NCBI GenBank assembly: GCA_030690365.1
Contig: JAUYGX010000010.1
Coordinates: 49,759 to 113,758 of the forward strand
From: Bacteroidales bacterium
GTDB lineage: Bacteria > Bacteroidota > Bacteroidia > Bacteroidales > F082
Length of the DNA: 64,000 nt
Direction: 5' to 3'
The position numbers and the translations under genes are program-made. The notes below the pieces were generated by a model. That model had not been told where the DNA came from and searched no databases. It worked only from the letters and a program-made list of their open reading frames with translations. Of this stretch, positions 28,712-37,228 are shown piece after piece. Within the stretch, counting starts at the first letter, position 1. Each line of letters begins with the position of its first letter.

Positions 28712-29728
28712 ATGGTTTTAAGCAGGTTTAAATTATTAGGTGTATTTACAGCAATTACTATTTGGACGCTATCCTTTTCATCGTGTATTCCCGACTCAAA
28801 TAAATCGAATAAACCCCGCTCCATCGGGAATAGTTCCGAGGTGCTGGTTGTTCTACAGAATCAGGAACAATGGGACGGACAAATTGGCCAGGTCATTCGA
28901 AAATACCTGGGTCAGGAGCAATATGGTTTGCCACAGTCGGAACCAATTTTTAAACTGAGCCACATTACGGTGGCCAATTTTTCCGACTTATTTAAAAAGC
29001 ACAGAAATCTGTTGATAGTAGAAATTGATCCAACCATTACCAATTCAAAAATGGAAGTGTTCAGCGATTTTTGGGCTGGCCCGCAACGTGTTTTTCGTAT
29101 AAAATGCCCAAGTGCAGATGCTTTTGTTGAAACCTTCGCGACCAACGAACAAACCATTATCAGTACTTTTGGCGAGGCAGAACGGGCTCGTATTTTGGAT
29201 GTATTCAGACCTACTTCTAAAAATAAAGTCAGCGAAGCAGTTCAAAAACAGTTTAAACTGAATATGGTAATTCCGGCTGGTTTTTATATGGCCAAATCCG
29301 AAACCGGTTTTATGTGGATCAGGAAGGAAATTCCTGAATACAGCCAGGGGATCATTATCATGTCGGAACCGTATATGTCGGAGGCTCAGTTTTCGCTTGA
29401 AAGCATTGTAGCGCGGATTAACCGCAATTTAGAACAATATGTACCCGGTTCTTCTGAAGGGTCATTTATGGTCATCGATCAAAAATTTGTATTGCCAGAA
29501 GCTTCACAAGTAGATGATTTTCCGGCCGAATATACCATCGAAATCAGGGGTATGTGGAATGTGGCCAATGATTTTATGGGTGGGCCATTCGTTAGTTATT
29601 CTTTTACTGATAAGGAAAACAAGGATATTTTCACCCTGATGGGTTATGTATATTACCCAAATAATAACAAACGCGATTTACTACGACAGGTAGAGGCTAT
29701 TTTGTATTCGGTAACCCCCGTGAAGTAG
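28712..29728 (+). CDS. DUF4837 family lipoprotein
   Basis: A 338-residue protein with a short signal peptide and lipobox (LSFSSCIPD, cysteine near residue 25). The start of the mature domain, SSEVLVVLQNQEQWDGQIG, matches the DUF4837 family of Bacteroidota as I remember it. Function unknown. It sits between a cell-wall lytic transglycosylase and small genes in the same direction, which is compatible with an envelope role. Confidence 0.78.
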   Translation: MVLSRFKLLGVFTAITIWTLSFSSCIPDSNKSNKPRSIGNSSEVLVVLQNQEQWDGQIGQVIRKYLGQEQYGLPQSEPIFKLSHITVANFSDLFKKHRNLLIVEIDPTITNSKMEVFSDFWAGPQRVFRIKCPSADAFVETFATNEQTIISTFGEAERARILDVFRPTSKNKVSEAVQKQFKLNMVIPAGFYMAKSETGFMWIRKEIPEYSQGIIIMSEPYMSEAQFSLESIVARINRNLEQYVPGSSEGSFMVIDQKFVLPEASQVDDFPAEYTIEIRGMWNVANDFMGGPFVSYSFTDKENKDIFTLMGYVYYPNNNKRDLLRQVEAILYSVTPVK

Positions 29729-29793
29729 AAAAAAAGTTAAGAGATTGTAAATCTTGGAAAGAGTTGCAGCGAATATTGTAATTTTGTCAGGCT

Positions 29794-30198
29794 ATGGAAG
29801 ATGAGAAATTTAAACATGATCTGGATGAACTTTTCAGGCTATTTAAAAGATTGGTCGAAAAGCAATCCTTGGAAGATATTCCGGGTGTGGACAATATGAT
29901 GCTTAAGCAGTTTCAGTTTTTTTTCAGTAACTACGAAAGCATGAAGGATCAGATCAGCCACCAGCTTCAGGGTCAGTTTGGCGAACCTGTAAAAAAAATG
30001 GTGAGTACCTTAATCGTACAGCTACGTGAACAACTGGGGGAAGACGACGATGACTTTTTGCTTGATGATCAGCAGGAAGACATCAAAAATTTAAATGTAC
30101 CCCGTGGTGTGGCCGCCATCGACGAAATGCTTAAGAAGCCAGGCCTTACCGAAGATCAAATCAACGAGCTCCTCGACCGAAGAGCCGAATTATTGTAA
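29794..30198 (+). CDS. Hypothetical acidic helical protein, 134 residues
   Basis: A soluble, mostly alpha-helical protein with no signal peptide; the middle has an acidic run (GEDDDDFLLDDQQED) and the C-terminus is a short helical hairpin ending LDRRAELL. No family recognised, though the start (KFKHDLDELFRLFKRLVEKQ) has the look of a conserved Bacteroidota protein. It lies 65 bp after the DUF4837 gene and 29 bp before a thioredoxin-like gene, so it is probably co-transcribed with them. Confidence 0.6.
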   Translation: MEDEKFKHDLDELFRLFKRLVEKQSLEDIPGVDNMMLKQFQFFFSNYESMKDQISHQLQGQFGEPVKKMVSTLIVQLREQLGEDDDDFLLDDQQEDIKNLNVPRGVAAIDEMLKKPGLTEDQINELLDRRAELL

Positions 30199-30227
30199 TA
30201 ACTTGTTCCTAAACTGATAACTGCTGC

Positions 30228-30842
30228 GTGGCTAAATACAACATTCTAAACTACCTGAAGAATTATTACCGGAAAAAATCGAAGTTCTCTTTAGCCTCAG
30301 ATGTCTTTTTTCTGTTGTTTATTGTATTGTTAATTGTACCTGCCAGCAGGGTCGAGGTGATGTCGTTTATCATTCGTCTTACCTCGGGGTCGCCATCAGA
30401 ATTAAAAGCTGAGGAACAATTCTCCATTACTTCACAGGATAGAACCTGGCAACTTTCGGATATGAATGGTGATAAAATAACCTTGTCGTCACTCATGGAC
30501 GACAGGCCTGTTTTCATTAATTTCTGGGCTACCTGGTGTCCTCCCTGCGTAGCCGAATTGCCCGGTATTGCCGAATTATACAAGAAGTATGGAAATCAGG
30601 TGCATTTTATCCTGGCCACCAATGAACCCACATCCACAGTGTTGCCTTTTGCCGAAAAACGGCAATTAACCGAATTGCCATTTTATCAATATCATTCAAC
30701 CCCGGCGGCGTTTTACTCCGAAAGCATCCCGACAACCTTTTTATTAAGTAAAAACGGAAAGGTTGTTTTGAGCAAAAAAGGAGCAGCCCGATGGGATTCA
30801 GATCGTATGAGTCAAATAATTGATCAATTGTTAAAAGAATAA
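30228..30842 (+). CDS. TlpA-type membrane-anchored thioredoxin
   Basis: A 204-residue protein with an N-terminal membrane anchor (about 25-43) and a periplasmic thioredoxin fold with active site WATWCPPC, preceded by FINF and followed by the cis-Pro region SIPTTFLL. Members keep periplasmic thiols reduced, for example during cytochrome c maturation. The start is a GTG at 30228; no ATG upstream of the anchor exists in frame. It is 29 bp downstream of the 134-residue gene. Confidence 0.87.
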   Translation: MAKYNILNYLKNYYRKKSKFSLASDVFFLLFIVLLIVPASRVEVMSFIIRLTSGSPSELKAEEQFSITSQDRTWQLSDMNGDKITLSSLMDDRPVFINFWATWCPPCVAELPGIAELYKKYGNQVHFILATNEPTSTVLPFAEKRQLTELPFYQYHSTPAAFYSESIPTTFLLSKNGKVVLSKKGAARWDSDRMSQIIDQLLKE

Positions 30843-30890
30843 AGCCAGTTAGCTTTGTAAATACTATTTTTGTCAACAAAATAATAACCG

Positions 30891-31559
30891 ATGAATACAC
30901 GCTCTTTTGGATTTTTAGTTTTATTTATCATGCTCTTTGGCAGTATGGGTTTTTCACAAATTATTAGCGAAAACGCTAAACGTAAGATTACCATTGGTTT
31001 TGATATGTTTACCGATCTGTGGCAGAACGTTCCCGATAACATGGATGTACGTACCATTCACCAGGGAGCCAATGTATTTGGAATGTATAATTTTCAAATT
31101 AACAAAGGCACTTCAACCTTTGGAATTGGATTGGGAATTAGTAACCACAACCTGTATAGCCATTCGAGAATTGACAATATAAAAGGAGACACCATCGTTT
31201 TTTCCCCTATTACTGAATCCTTTAAAAGGAGTAAAATCAATCTCACCTACCTGGATATTCCATTTGAACTCAAATTCAGGTTTAAAAACGAAATGAAACT
31301 GGGTGTAGGATTTAAAATCGGATATCTGATCAGCAGCAAGGAAAAATATGTTGGCGATACTCCCGAACAGGCCACCCGTGTTACCATTAAAACCAAAACG
31401 ATTGCGCAGTTACAGGATTATGCTTATGGATTTACCCTCCGGGTTGGTTATAAGTCGGTAAACCTGTTTGGTTACTACCAGATATCGCAAATCTTTAATA
31501 ATGAGCGTGGCCCCGAATTGTATCCCATTTCAGTGGGTATTACACTTACACCTTTCTGA
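30891..31559 (+). CDS. PorT-like outer-membrane beta-barrel protein
   Basis: A 222-residue protein with a signal peptide (SMGFSQ) and alternating amphipathic beta-strands ending in a terminal aromatic residue (ISVGITLTPF), typical of an eight- to ten-stranded outer-membrane barrel (PorT/OMP_b-brl_2). A TATTTTTG promoter element lies at 30865-30872, 18 bp before the ATG, so it may be transcribed on its own. A strong bidirectional terminator follows. No specific function can be read. Confidence 0.8.
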   Translation: MNTRSFGFLVLFIMLFGSMGFSQIISENAKRKITIGFDMFTDLWQNVPDNMDVRTIHQGANVFGMYNFQINKGTSTFGIGLGISNHNLYSHSRIDNIKGDTIVFSPITESFKRSKINLTYLDIPFELKFRFKNEMKLGVGFKIGYLISSKEKYVGDTPEQATRVTIKTKTIAQLQDYAYGFTLRVGYKSVNLFGYYQISQIFNNERGPELYPISVGITLTPF

Positions 31560-31574
31560 TAGCATCATGAAGAC

Positions 31575-31607
31575 AAAAAAAAAGCGGACCAATCAGTCCG
31601 CTTTTTT
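31575..31607. terminator. Bidirectional terminator between the barrel gene and ahcY
   Basis: Stem GCGGAC / GTCCGC (31584-31589 and 31596-31601) with loop CAATCA, flanked by nine A on the left and six T on the right, so it can end transcription from both sides. Confidence 0.92.
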
Positions 31608-31625
31608 ATTTTATGATAATTCCGA

Positions 31626-33053
31626 TTAATATCTGTAATGATCGGGTTTGTATGGACCATCAACATTTACGCTCAGGTAATCGGCTTGTGCTTTGGACAA
31701 CCGGGTAAGTTTTACACCAATTTGTTCCAAATGTAAGCGAGCCACTTCTTCATCCAAATATTTAGGAAGACGATATACACCTACTTCATATTCATTGCGT
31801 TTTTCCCACAAATCAAGTTGAGCCAGTGTTTGGTTGGTAAACGAATTGCTCATTACAAAGCTGGGATGACCTGTTGCGCAACCCAAATTCACCAAACGAC
31901 CTTCAGCCAGCATAAAAATGGCATGACCATCAGGATATACATATTTATCAACCTGTGGTTTGATGTTGATTTTCTGAATACCGGGAGTCTTTTCCAATTT
32001 ACTCACCTGAATTTCATTATCGAAATGGCCAATGTTACACACGATGGCCTGATCTTTCATGTTTGCCATGTGTTCGGCAGTAATAACATCCTTGTTGCCT
32101 GTAGTGGTAACAAAGATATTTCCTGATTTTACAGCTTCTTCCATGGTGGTAACTTCAAAACCTTCCATGGCTGCCTGCAAAGCACAAATGGGGTCGATTT
32201 CGGTTACCATCACACGTGCTCCATATGAACGCATGGAATGTGCAGAACCTTTTCCTACATCACCATAACCGGCTACAACCACCACTTTTCCGGCAATCAT
32301 AACGTCGGTGGCGCGTTTTATACCATCGGCCAACGATTCGCGGCATCCATACAGGTTGTCGAACTTCGATTTGGTTACCGAGTCGTTAACGTTGATAGCG
32401 GGAATTAAAAGCTCGCCTTTTTCAAACATCTGGTACAAACGGTGAACCCCGGTGGTAGTTTCTTCCGAAACACCTTTCCAATCGGCAACCGTCCGGTGCC
32501 ATTTGTTGTCATCTTCAGCCAAGGTGGATTTCAACAATTCCAGAATTTCTCCTTCTTCGATGCTTTCAGGAATAACGTCCAGAACGGAGGCATCCTTTTC
32601 GGCAGCAAAGCCTTTGTGAATAAGTAAGGTAGCATCGCCACCGTCATCAACAATCAGTTGTGGTCCTTCACCATCAGGGAAACTGAGAGACTGGAATGTA
32701 CACCACCAGTACTCTTTCAAAGTTTCACCTTTCCAGGCAAATACAGGAATTCCGGCTGCGGCAATGGCTGCCGCTGCCTGATCCTGAGTAGAAAAGATGT
32801 TGCAACTGGCCCAACGTACATTGGCACCAAGGGCCACCAGGGTTTCAATAAGCACGGCCGTTTGAATGGTCATATGCAACGAACCAGTAATCCTCACCCC
32901 TTGTAAAGGTTTGGTTTTGCTGTATTTATTGCGAATTGCCATTAAACCAGGCATTTCCTTTTCGGCAATCTCAATCTCTTTTCTGCCCCATTCGGCCAGA
33001 GATATATCTGCAATTTTGTATTGCAATTGTTCTTCAACGATTAATTCTGTCAT
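31626..33053 (-). CDS. ahcY: Adenosylhomocysteinase
   Basis: A 475-residue NAD-dependent enzyme that splits S-adenosylhomocysteine into adenosine and homocysteine, removing the product inhibitor of methyltransferases. Visible are [18 protein letters not shown] near residue 56, the NAD-binding [18 protein letters not shown] near 260, and the C-terminal tail ending in the conserved PDHYRY, which reaches into the neighbouring subunit. Length is normal. It stands alone between a bidirectional terminator and its own promoter element at 33122. Confidence 0.98.
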   Translation of the reverse strand: MTELIVEEQLQYKIADISLAEWGRKEIEIAEKEMPGLMAIRNKYSKTKPLQGVRITGSLHMTIQTAVLIETLVALGANVRWASCNIFSTQDQAAAAIAAAGIPVFAWKGETLKEYWWCTFQSLSFPDGEGPQLIVDDGGDATLLIHKGFAAEKDASVLDVIPESIEEGEILELLKSTLAEDDNKWHRTVADWKGVSEETTTGVHRLYQMFEKGELLIPAINVNDSVTKSKFDNLYGCRESLADGIKRATDVMIAGKVVVVAGYGDVGKGSAHSMRSYGARVMVTEIDPICALQAAMEGFEVTTMEEAVKSGNIFVTTTGNKDVITAEHMANMKDQAIVCNIGHFDNEIQVSKLEKTPGIQKINIKPQVDKYVYPDGHAIFMLAEGRLVNLGCATGHPSFVMSNSFTNQTLAQLDLWEKRNEYEVGVYRLPKYLDEEVARLHLEQIGVKLTRLSKAQADYLSVNVDGPYKPDHYRY

Positions 33054-33121
33054 AAATATTATTTGATTTGTCTAATGATCAATAGGTTGTACCTTTATAG
33101 GTTGTCAAATTAAAAGAGCGA

Positions 33122-33129
33122 CAAAGATA
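33122..33129 (-). promoter_or_regulatory. Candidate -7 element of ahcY
   Basis: Perfect TATCTTTG on the minus strand, 68 bp before the ahcY ATG. No matching -33 TTTG seen. Confidence 0.45.
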
Positions 33130-33227
33130 CAATTTTTTATTTTATTTTTGAAGAGCGTCAAATAGTTACGCTATCTGAAACTTTTTGATTCATTTGTCAG
33201 TATAAAAATCGTGTTATAACATCATTA

Positions 33228-33467
33228 ATGGATATTTTTAGTACATATCAACCTGTTCGGCTAGTGTTTGGCAATCAACTAAATGAACAACGTCCTCCAG
33301 GCTTAAAATCGTTTGGCACGCATGTTTTGCTGATTTATGGTCAGGGTTCTATGAAGAAATTTGGGTATTACGACCAGATAAAAAAACTTTTGGCAGAGGA
33401 TGAATCTATAAATGAATTGATTTTTAAAGGAAATATGGGCGTAATAACAGGGATGTTGCATATTTAA
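33228..33467 (+). pseudogene. N-terminal remnant of an iron-containing alcohol dehydrogenase
   Basis: A 79-codon frame whose first ~66 residues fit the start of group III (iron) alcohol dehydrogenases: FSTYQPVRLVFGNQL corresponds to the family's NPTRIVFGKG, and HVLLIYGQGSMKKFGYYDQI to the VLLVYGGGSIKKNGLYD segment. The family is about 380 residues; everything after the first Rossmann strands, including the iron-binding half, is missing. The last ~14 residues look random. It ends 12 bp before a sensor kinase gene. Either dead or, less likely, a short expressed peptide. Confidence 0.78.
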
Positions 33468-33479
33468 ACCGATAGCTGA

Positions 33480-35123
33480 ATGAGAAATAAGCAAGATATA
33501 GAATCTGAAAATCCGGAAATAACGAACACTTTGCAAGATCGTATCAAGGAGCTGGAAGCCAGGATTTCTCAGTATGAAAAAACCATCTTTGAGCTGGAAT
33601 CGAAAAATATGGCCCATACAGATGTAATTAACCATGTACCACTGGCCATGATCAGCCTGGATGCATTTGGTTATATAAAGCTCATCAACAGTTCTTTTAG
33701 TAAATTGTTCGATTATGCCCAGGCAAACCAAAACCAACATATACACATCAGCCGGTTTTTGCAGTTTGATGACAATAAACTGAGCGAAAAAATTTCAAGA
33801 CTTCTCGACGATCATATTCAATTTGATATTGAAACAAAAATTTCAGATCTGGGGGCTTCCGACAGTTATTTCAGGGTTAGGGGAATTTCGATTACCAATG
33901 GTGGTGGAAAAGCTACAGCCCACTTAATTATAATTGGAAATATTACACAGCGCCGAATGGCTGAAAAAAACCTGATTCTGGCAAAGGAAAAAGCCGAAGA
34001 AGGAAATATACTGAAAACGGCTTTTCTGAGCAATCTCTCTCACGAAATACGTACGCCATTAAATCATATTTTGGGTTTTCTCGAATTGCTCTTAATGGAG
34101 GATTTACCATCAGAGGACCGTGAAGAATATACGCAAATTGTCCGGGGCAGCAGCGATATCCTCCTAAAGCGTATTGAAGACGTTATTAATATTTCAAAGA
34201 TCGAAACCCGACAGATGGACGTGCATAACGACAACCTGGCGGTGGCTGAAATAGTAAAAAATGTGTTTGGTGAATCGAAACGCATTCAGCATCAACACAG
34301 TAAACAGAGTCTACAGGTTGTGATAAACGAACAAGCTGAATATGGAAATCTGGTTATATCGGCTGATACCCGCAAAGTACATCAGATTTTAATTAATCTG
34401 CTTGATAATGCGGTGATTTTTACCCCTGTAGGCAAAATCGAAATCGGATATTTCGTTGAGAATAAAAATGGTGTTTGTTTCTATGTAAAAGATCCCGGAA
34501 TTGGAATTGCACCTGAATTTCACGAATCTATTTTTGAACATTTCAGGCAGGTAGATAATTCTCCCACACGTGTGGTTGGTGGATCTGGTTTGGGATTGGC
34601 TATCGCAAGCGGAATGGCCAAACTGATGAATGGCTCCATCAGCCTGGATTCAGCTCCGGGCCAGGGCTCCACATTTTATCTTCACTTACCCGAATCTATT
34701 ATCTCAGTTGATTCTATTTTGCCCGACAACAAACAGGTGGTTATCGAATATGATTGGACAGACAAAAACATTGTTGTTGCAGATTATGAACTAGTTAACT
34801 TTAATCTGATCCATGTGATGTTGGCTAAAACCAAAGCCAATTTACATTGGGAAAAAACGGGTGAAAATCTGATGAGTCACTTAATGGAACAAAAAGAAGA
34901 TTTGATTGTTCTGGATGTGGATGTTCCTGGAATTCCGTTGGTTGAATTAATAAATTCAATCAAACAACAATATAACCAAATCCGTATTCTGGTGATTGGA
35001 AACGAATTGGAATTGGAGCAAACCGAAATTCTTGAAAAAACCCAGGTTGATAAAATTATGTTCAAACCGGTAAAAAAAGCAGAACTTTTACAGGAAATCA
35101 ACCGACTGTTTACAGATTCCTGA
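33480..35123 (+). CDS. PAS-domain hybrid histidine kinase with a weak receiver
   Basis: A 547-residue soluble kinase: coiled coil (15-45), PAS domain (about 45-165), HisKA with LSNLSHEIRTPLNHILGFLELL, and ATPase motifs NLLDNAVIF, DPGIGIA and GSGLGLAIA. The last ~125 residues fold like a receiver: DLIVLDVDVPG keeps the phospho-acceptor aspartate and FKPVKK the conserved lysine, but the acidic pair at the start (IVVADYE) has only one canonical Asp and the Thr/Ser switch is replaced (VIGNE). Phosphorylation of that domain is doubtful. It lacks membrane helices, so it senses a cytoplasmic signal. Confidence 0.88.
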   Translation: MRNKQDIESENPEITNTLQDRIKELEARISQYEKTIFELESKNMAHTDVINHVPLAMISLDAFGYIKLINSSFSKLFDYAQANQNQHIHISRFLQFDDNKLSEKISRLLDDHIQFDIETKISDLGASDSYFRVRGISITNGGGKATAHLIIIGNITQRRMAEKNLILAKEKAEEGNILKTAFLSNLSHEIRTPLNHILGFLELLLMEDLPSEDREEYTQIVRGSSDILLKRIEDVINISKIETRQMDVHNDNLAVAEIVKNVFGESKRIQHQHSKQSLQVVINEQAEYGNLVISADTRKVHQILINLLDNAVIFTPVGKIEIGYFVENKNGVCFYVKDPGIGIAPEFHESIFEHFRQVDNSPTRVVGGSGLGLAIASGMAKLMNGSISLDSAPGQGSTFYLHLPESIISVDSILPDNKQVVIEYDWTDKNIVVADYELVNFNLIHVMLAKTKANLHWEKTGENLMSHLMEQKEDLIVLDVDVPGIPLVELINSIKQQYNQIRILVIGNELELEQTEILEKTQVDKIMFKPVKKAELLQEINRLFTDS

Positions 35124-35290
35124 AACCTGAGTTTGCGCTTTCGAAAAGGGAGCTATTCCCCTTATTTTGTGTACCATTAGATTTCATGCAACCATTCAGA
35201 TTGGCTTTTTGTCAACAGTACAAAGTATAAAGGGAATTTATTAACTTGCTGCCCTGTTTTTCCATCGTGTGGAAAAATGAACTGGGTCGC

Positions 35291-35836
35291 ATGGAATTTG
35301 ATAAAACATTTATAATTAGGCTGTTAAAGAATGATAAAAAAGCACAGGAGCTTTTTTATCAGCACCTTGCTCCAAAAATGTATGGAGTTTGCTTGCGTTT
35401 TGCGCTTGATAAGGATGATGCAGCCGATATTCTTCAGGATGGTTTTATCAGAGTTTTCGTTCATTTAAAGGATTTTAGGGGAGAGGGTTCGATTGAAGGT
35501 TGGGTCCGGCGTACCATTGTAAATACGGCTATTAACTATTACAATAAAAGAATTAAACAGGGAATTAAAACTGATTTAGATCAGGTTAAAAACGTGAATC
35601 AAACCAAAAGTCTGGTGGTCGAAAACATGTCATCACGCGAGTTGATGGAAATGATAAATGAATTGCCGGAGGGTTACCGAACCGTTTTTAACCTGAATAT
35701 CATCGAAGGGTATACCCATAAAGAAATAGGAGAAATGTTGGGTATTTCGGAAAATACTTCTAAATCGCAACTTTCGCGTGCCAGGGTAAGTTTACAAAAA
35801 CGTTTGAAAAAGATAGAAGAAAAAGAAAATTTGTGA
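35291..35836 (+). CDS. ECF-type RNA polymerase sigma factor
   Basis: A 181-residue sigma factor with region 2 (LAPKMYGVCLRFALDKDDAADILQDGFIRVF), which binds core polymerase and the -10, and region 4 (LPEGYRTVFNLNIIEGYTHKEIGEMLGIS), a helix-turn-helix for the -35. I start at the ATG at 35291; the longer frame begins with a TTG at 35246 and adds residues unlike the family. Its stop overlaps the start of the next gene by 4 bp (GTGA). That neighbour has an anti-sigma-like N-terminus and probably controls it. Confidence 0.92.
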   Translation: MEFDKTFIIRLLKNDKKAQELFYQHLAPKMYGVCLRFALDKDDAADILQDGFIRVFVHLKDFRGEGSIEGWVRRTIVNTAINYYNKRIKQGIKTDLDQVKNVNQTKSLVVENMSSRELMEMINELPEGYRTVFNLNIIEGYTHKEIGEMLGISENTSKSQLSRARVSLQKRLKKIEEKENL

Positions 35837-37212
35837 TAGAACAGAATGACCATATTGACCAGTTAATCAGGGAAAAATTTGATTCCTTTGAACCCGTACC
35901 TCCACCTCAGGTATGGCAAGGTGTATTGTCTGGTTTGGAAGCACATCAGAAAGCCATTGCACTTAGACAGAAGCGGACCATTGCCATCCTAACTGCTGCT
36001 TTCCTGTTGATCCTTCTGACTTTGTATTTTTTGATTCCCGGAATTTCGGGCGTTAGCAATTCTCCCGTCCAGAACGGGAATATAATTGCGGAAGTCATTG
36101 AAAACACCACCGAAGAACATACTGAAAGTAATAATCCGGGAGAGGTAGATACACAAACAGTTACAGTGCTGGAACAAGAGGGAGTAATTTCTGACGAAAA
36201 CCATCAACCAAAGGTTTCTGAAACTTTAGAAGTTGTTGAACGCCTAACTGATCCGAAAGTTAAATCCAATCAGAATCAATCGACGACTAAACAGTTGGTT
36301 GCCAAGAACGAGCAGCCTGATGCAATATTCGCTGAAGATGACTCATATGTTGACCTGTTTGAAATGTCGGGGTTAAGTTTCAGAAAAATCTTCAGCATTA
36401 ACCAACTTACCTCGGATTCGGCGATGTTTTTGTTGCAACAAAGCAACAATACTGAGAAATTTGGCGAAAAGGCGATAGGCTCACCAAGAATAAAGCAACA
36501 TCCAAAATCGCATAACTGGTCAAGTTTCATTGGTATTTCTCCGGAGTTTGTGGTAACATCATTCGATTCGGTTACGATTTTAAATTCGTATGCGCTCAAT
36601 TACGAGCCTATTTACTTCATTAATAGGCATTTATTCGTGAGGTTCGGAATTGGCGTTACCACTGCACGCGACCGGGGCTTTGCCAAGCTCGATTATATCA
36701 GCAACGATTTAATGGGCACATACAACGATGTTTATAATGTAACATTCGATTCTATTGATGGTCAGGTGGTTCCAACCTATTTCACAAAAACCGTAGAAGT
36801 ATGGGACAGCATCCGCCACCTTTCGGTTTCAGAGGTTACCAACCGTTATGTTTATGTTCAGGTTCCGGTGTTGATAGGGTATTATCATCAAAGTAAAAAC
36901 TCCGGATTAAACTGGTATTTTTATGGCGGTCCGGCATTGAATGTGCAAGTGGGTAAAGCAATTGATACTCCGCATCCGGCAGAGAAAGACATTGAAATCA
37001 TTCGTTTTCAAAATAAATTACCCGAAAGAAGTACTACCTACTTCCAGTTGTGGCTGGGTGCCGGAGTTGAATATAAAGTATCTGATCAATTCTCTGTGGC
37101 CATCGAGCCCGGTTATCGGTACTATCTGAATTCTATATACAATCAACAGGAATATAATAAACCAATTTCGGCATTTACGCTGAGAGTGGGTACTATAATA
37201 CGTTTAAACTAA
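35833..37212 (+). CDS. Anti-sigma-like membrane protein fused to an outer-membrane-type barrel domain
   Basis: A 459-residue protein. Residues 1-45 form a cytoplasmic segment with the PPPQVWQGVLSGLEAH pattern of Bacteroidota anti-sigma proteins; 46-68 is one membrane helix (TIAILTAAFLLILLTLYFLI). A ~150-residue Thr/Glu-rich periplasmic linker follows, then a beta-rich domain (about 225-459) resembling PorT-type barrels and ending RVGTIIRLN. Start is GTG, overlapping the sigma gene by 4 bp. Holding the sigma factor at the membrane until an envelope signal arrives is inferred from gene order. Confidence 0.8.
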   Translation: MIEQNDHIDQLIREKFDSFEPVPPPQVWQGVLSGLEAHQKAIALRQKRTIAILTAAFLLILLTLYFLIPGISGVSNSPVQNGNIIAEVIENTTEEHTESNNPGEVDTQTVTVLEQEGVISDENHQPKVSETLEVVERLTDPKVKSNQNQSTTKQLVAKNEQPDAIFAEDDSYVDLFEMSGLSFRKIFSINQLTSDSAMFLLQQSNNTEKFGEKAIGSPRIKQHPKSHNWSSFIGISPEFVVTSFDSVTILNSYALNYEPIYFINRHLFVRFGIGVTTARDRGFAKLDYISNDLMGTYNDVYNVTFDSIDGQVVPTYFTKTVEVWDSIRHLSVSEVTNRYVYVQVPVLIGYYHQSKNSGLNWYFYGGPALNVQVGKAIDTPHPAEKDIEIIRFQNKLPERSTTYFQLWLGAGVEYKVSDQFSVAIEPGYRYYLNSIYNQQEYNKPISAFTLRVGTIIRLN

Positions 37213-37228
37213 CTGATGACTATAACTC

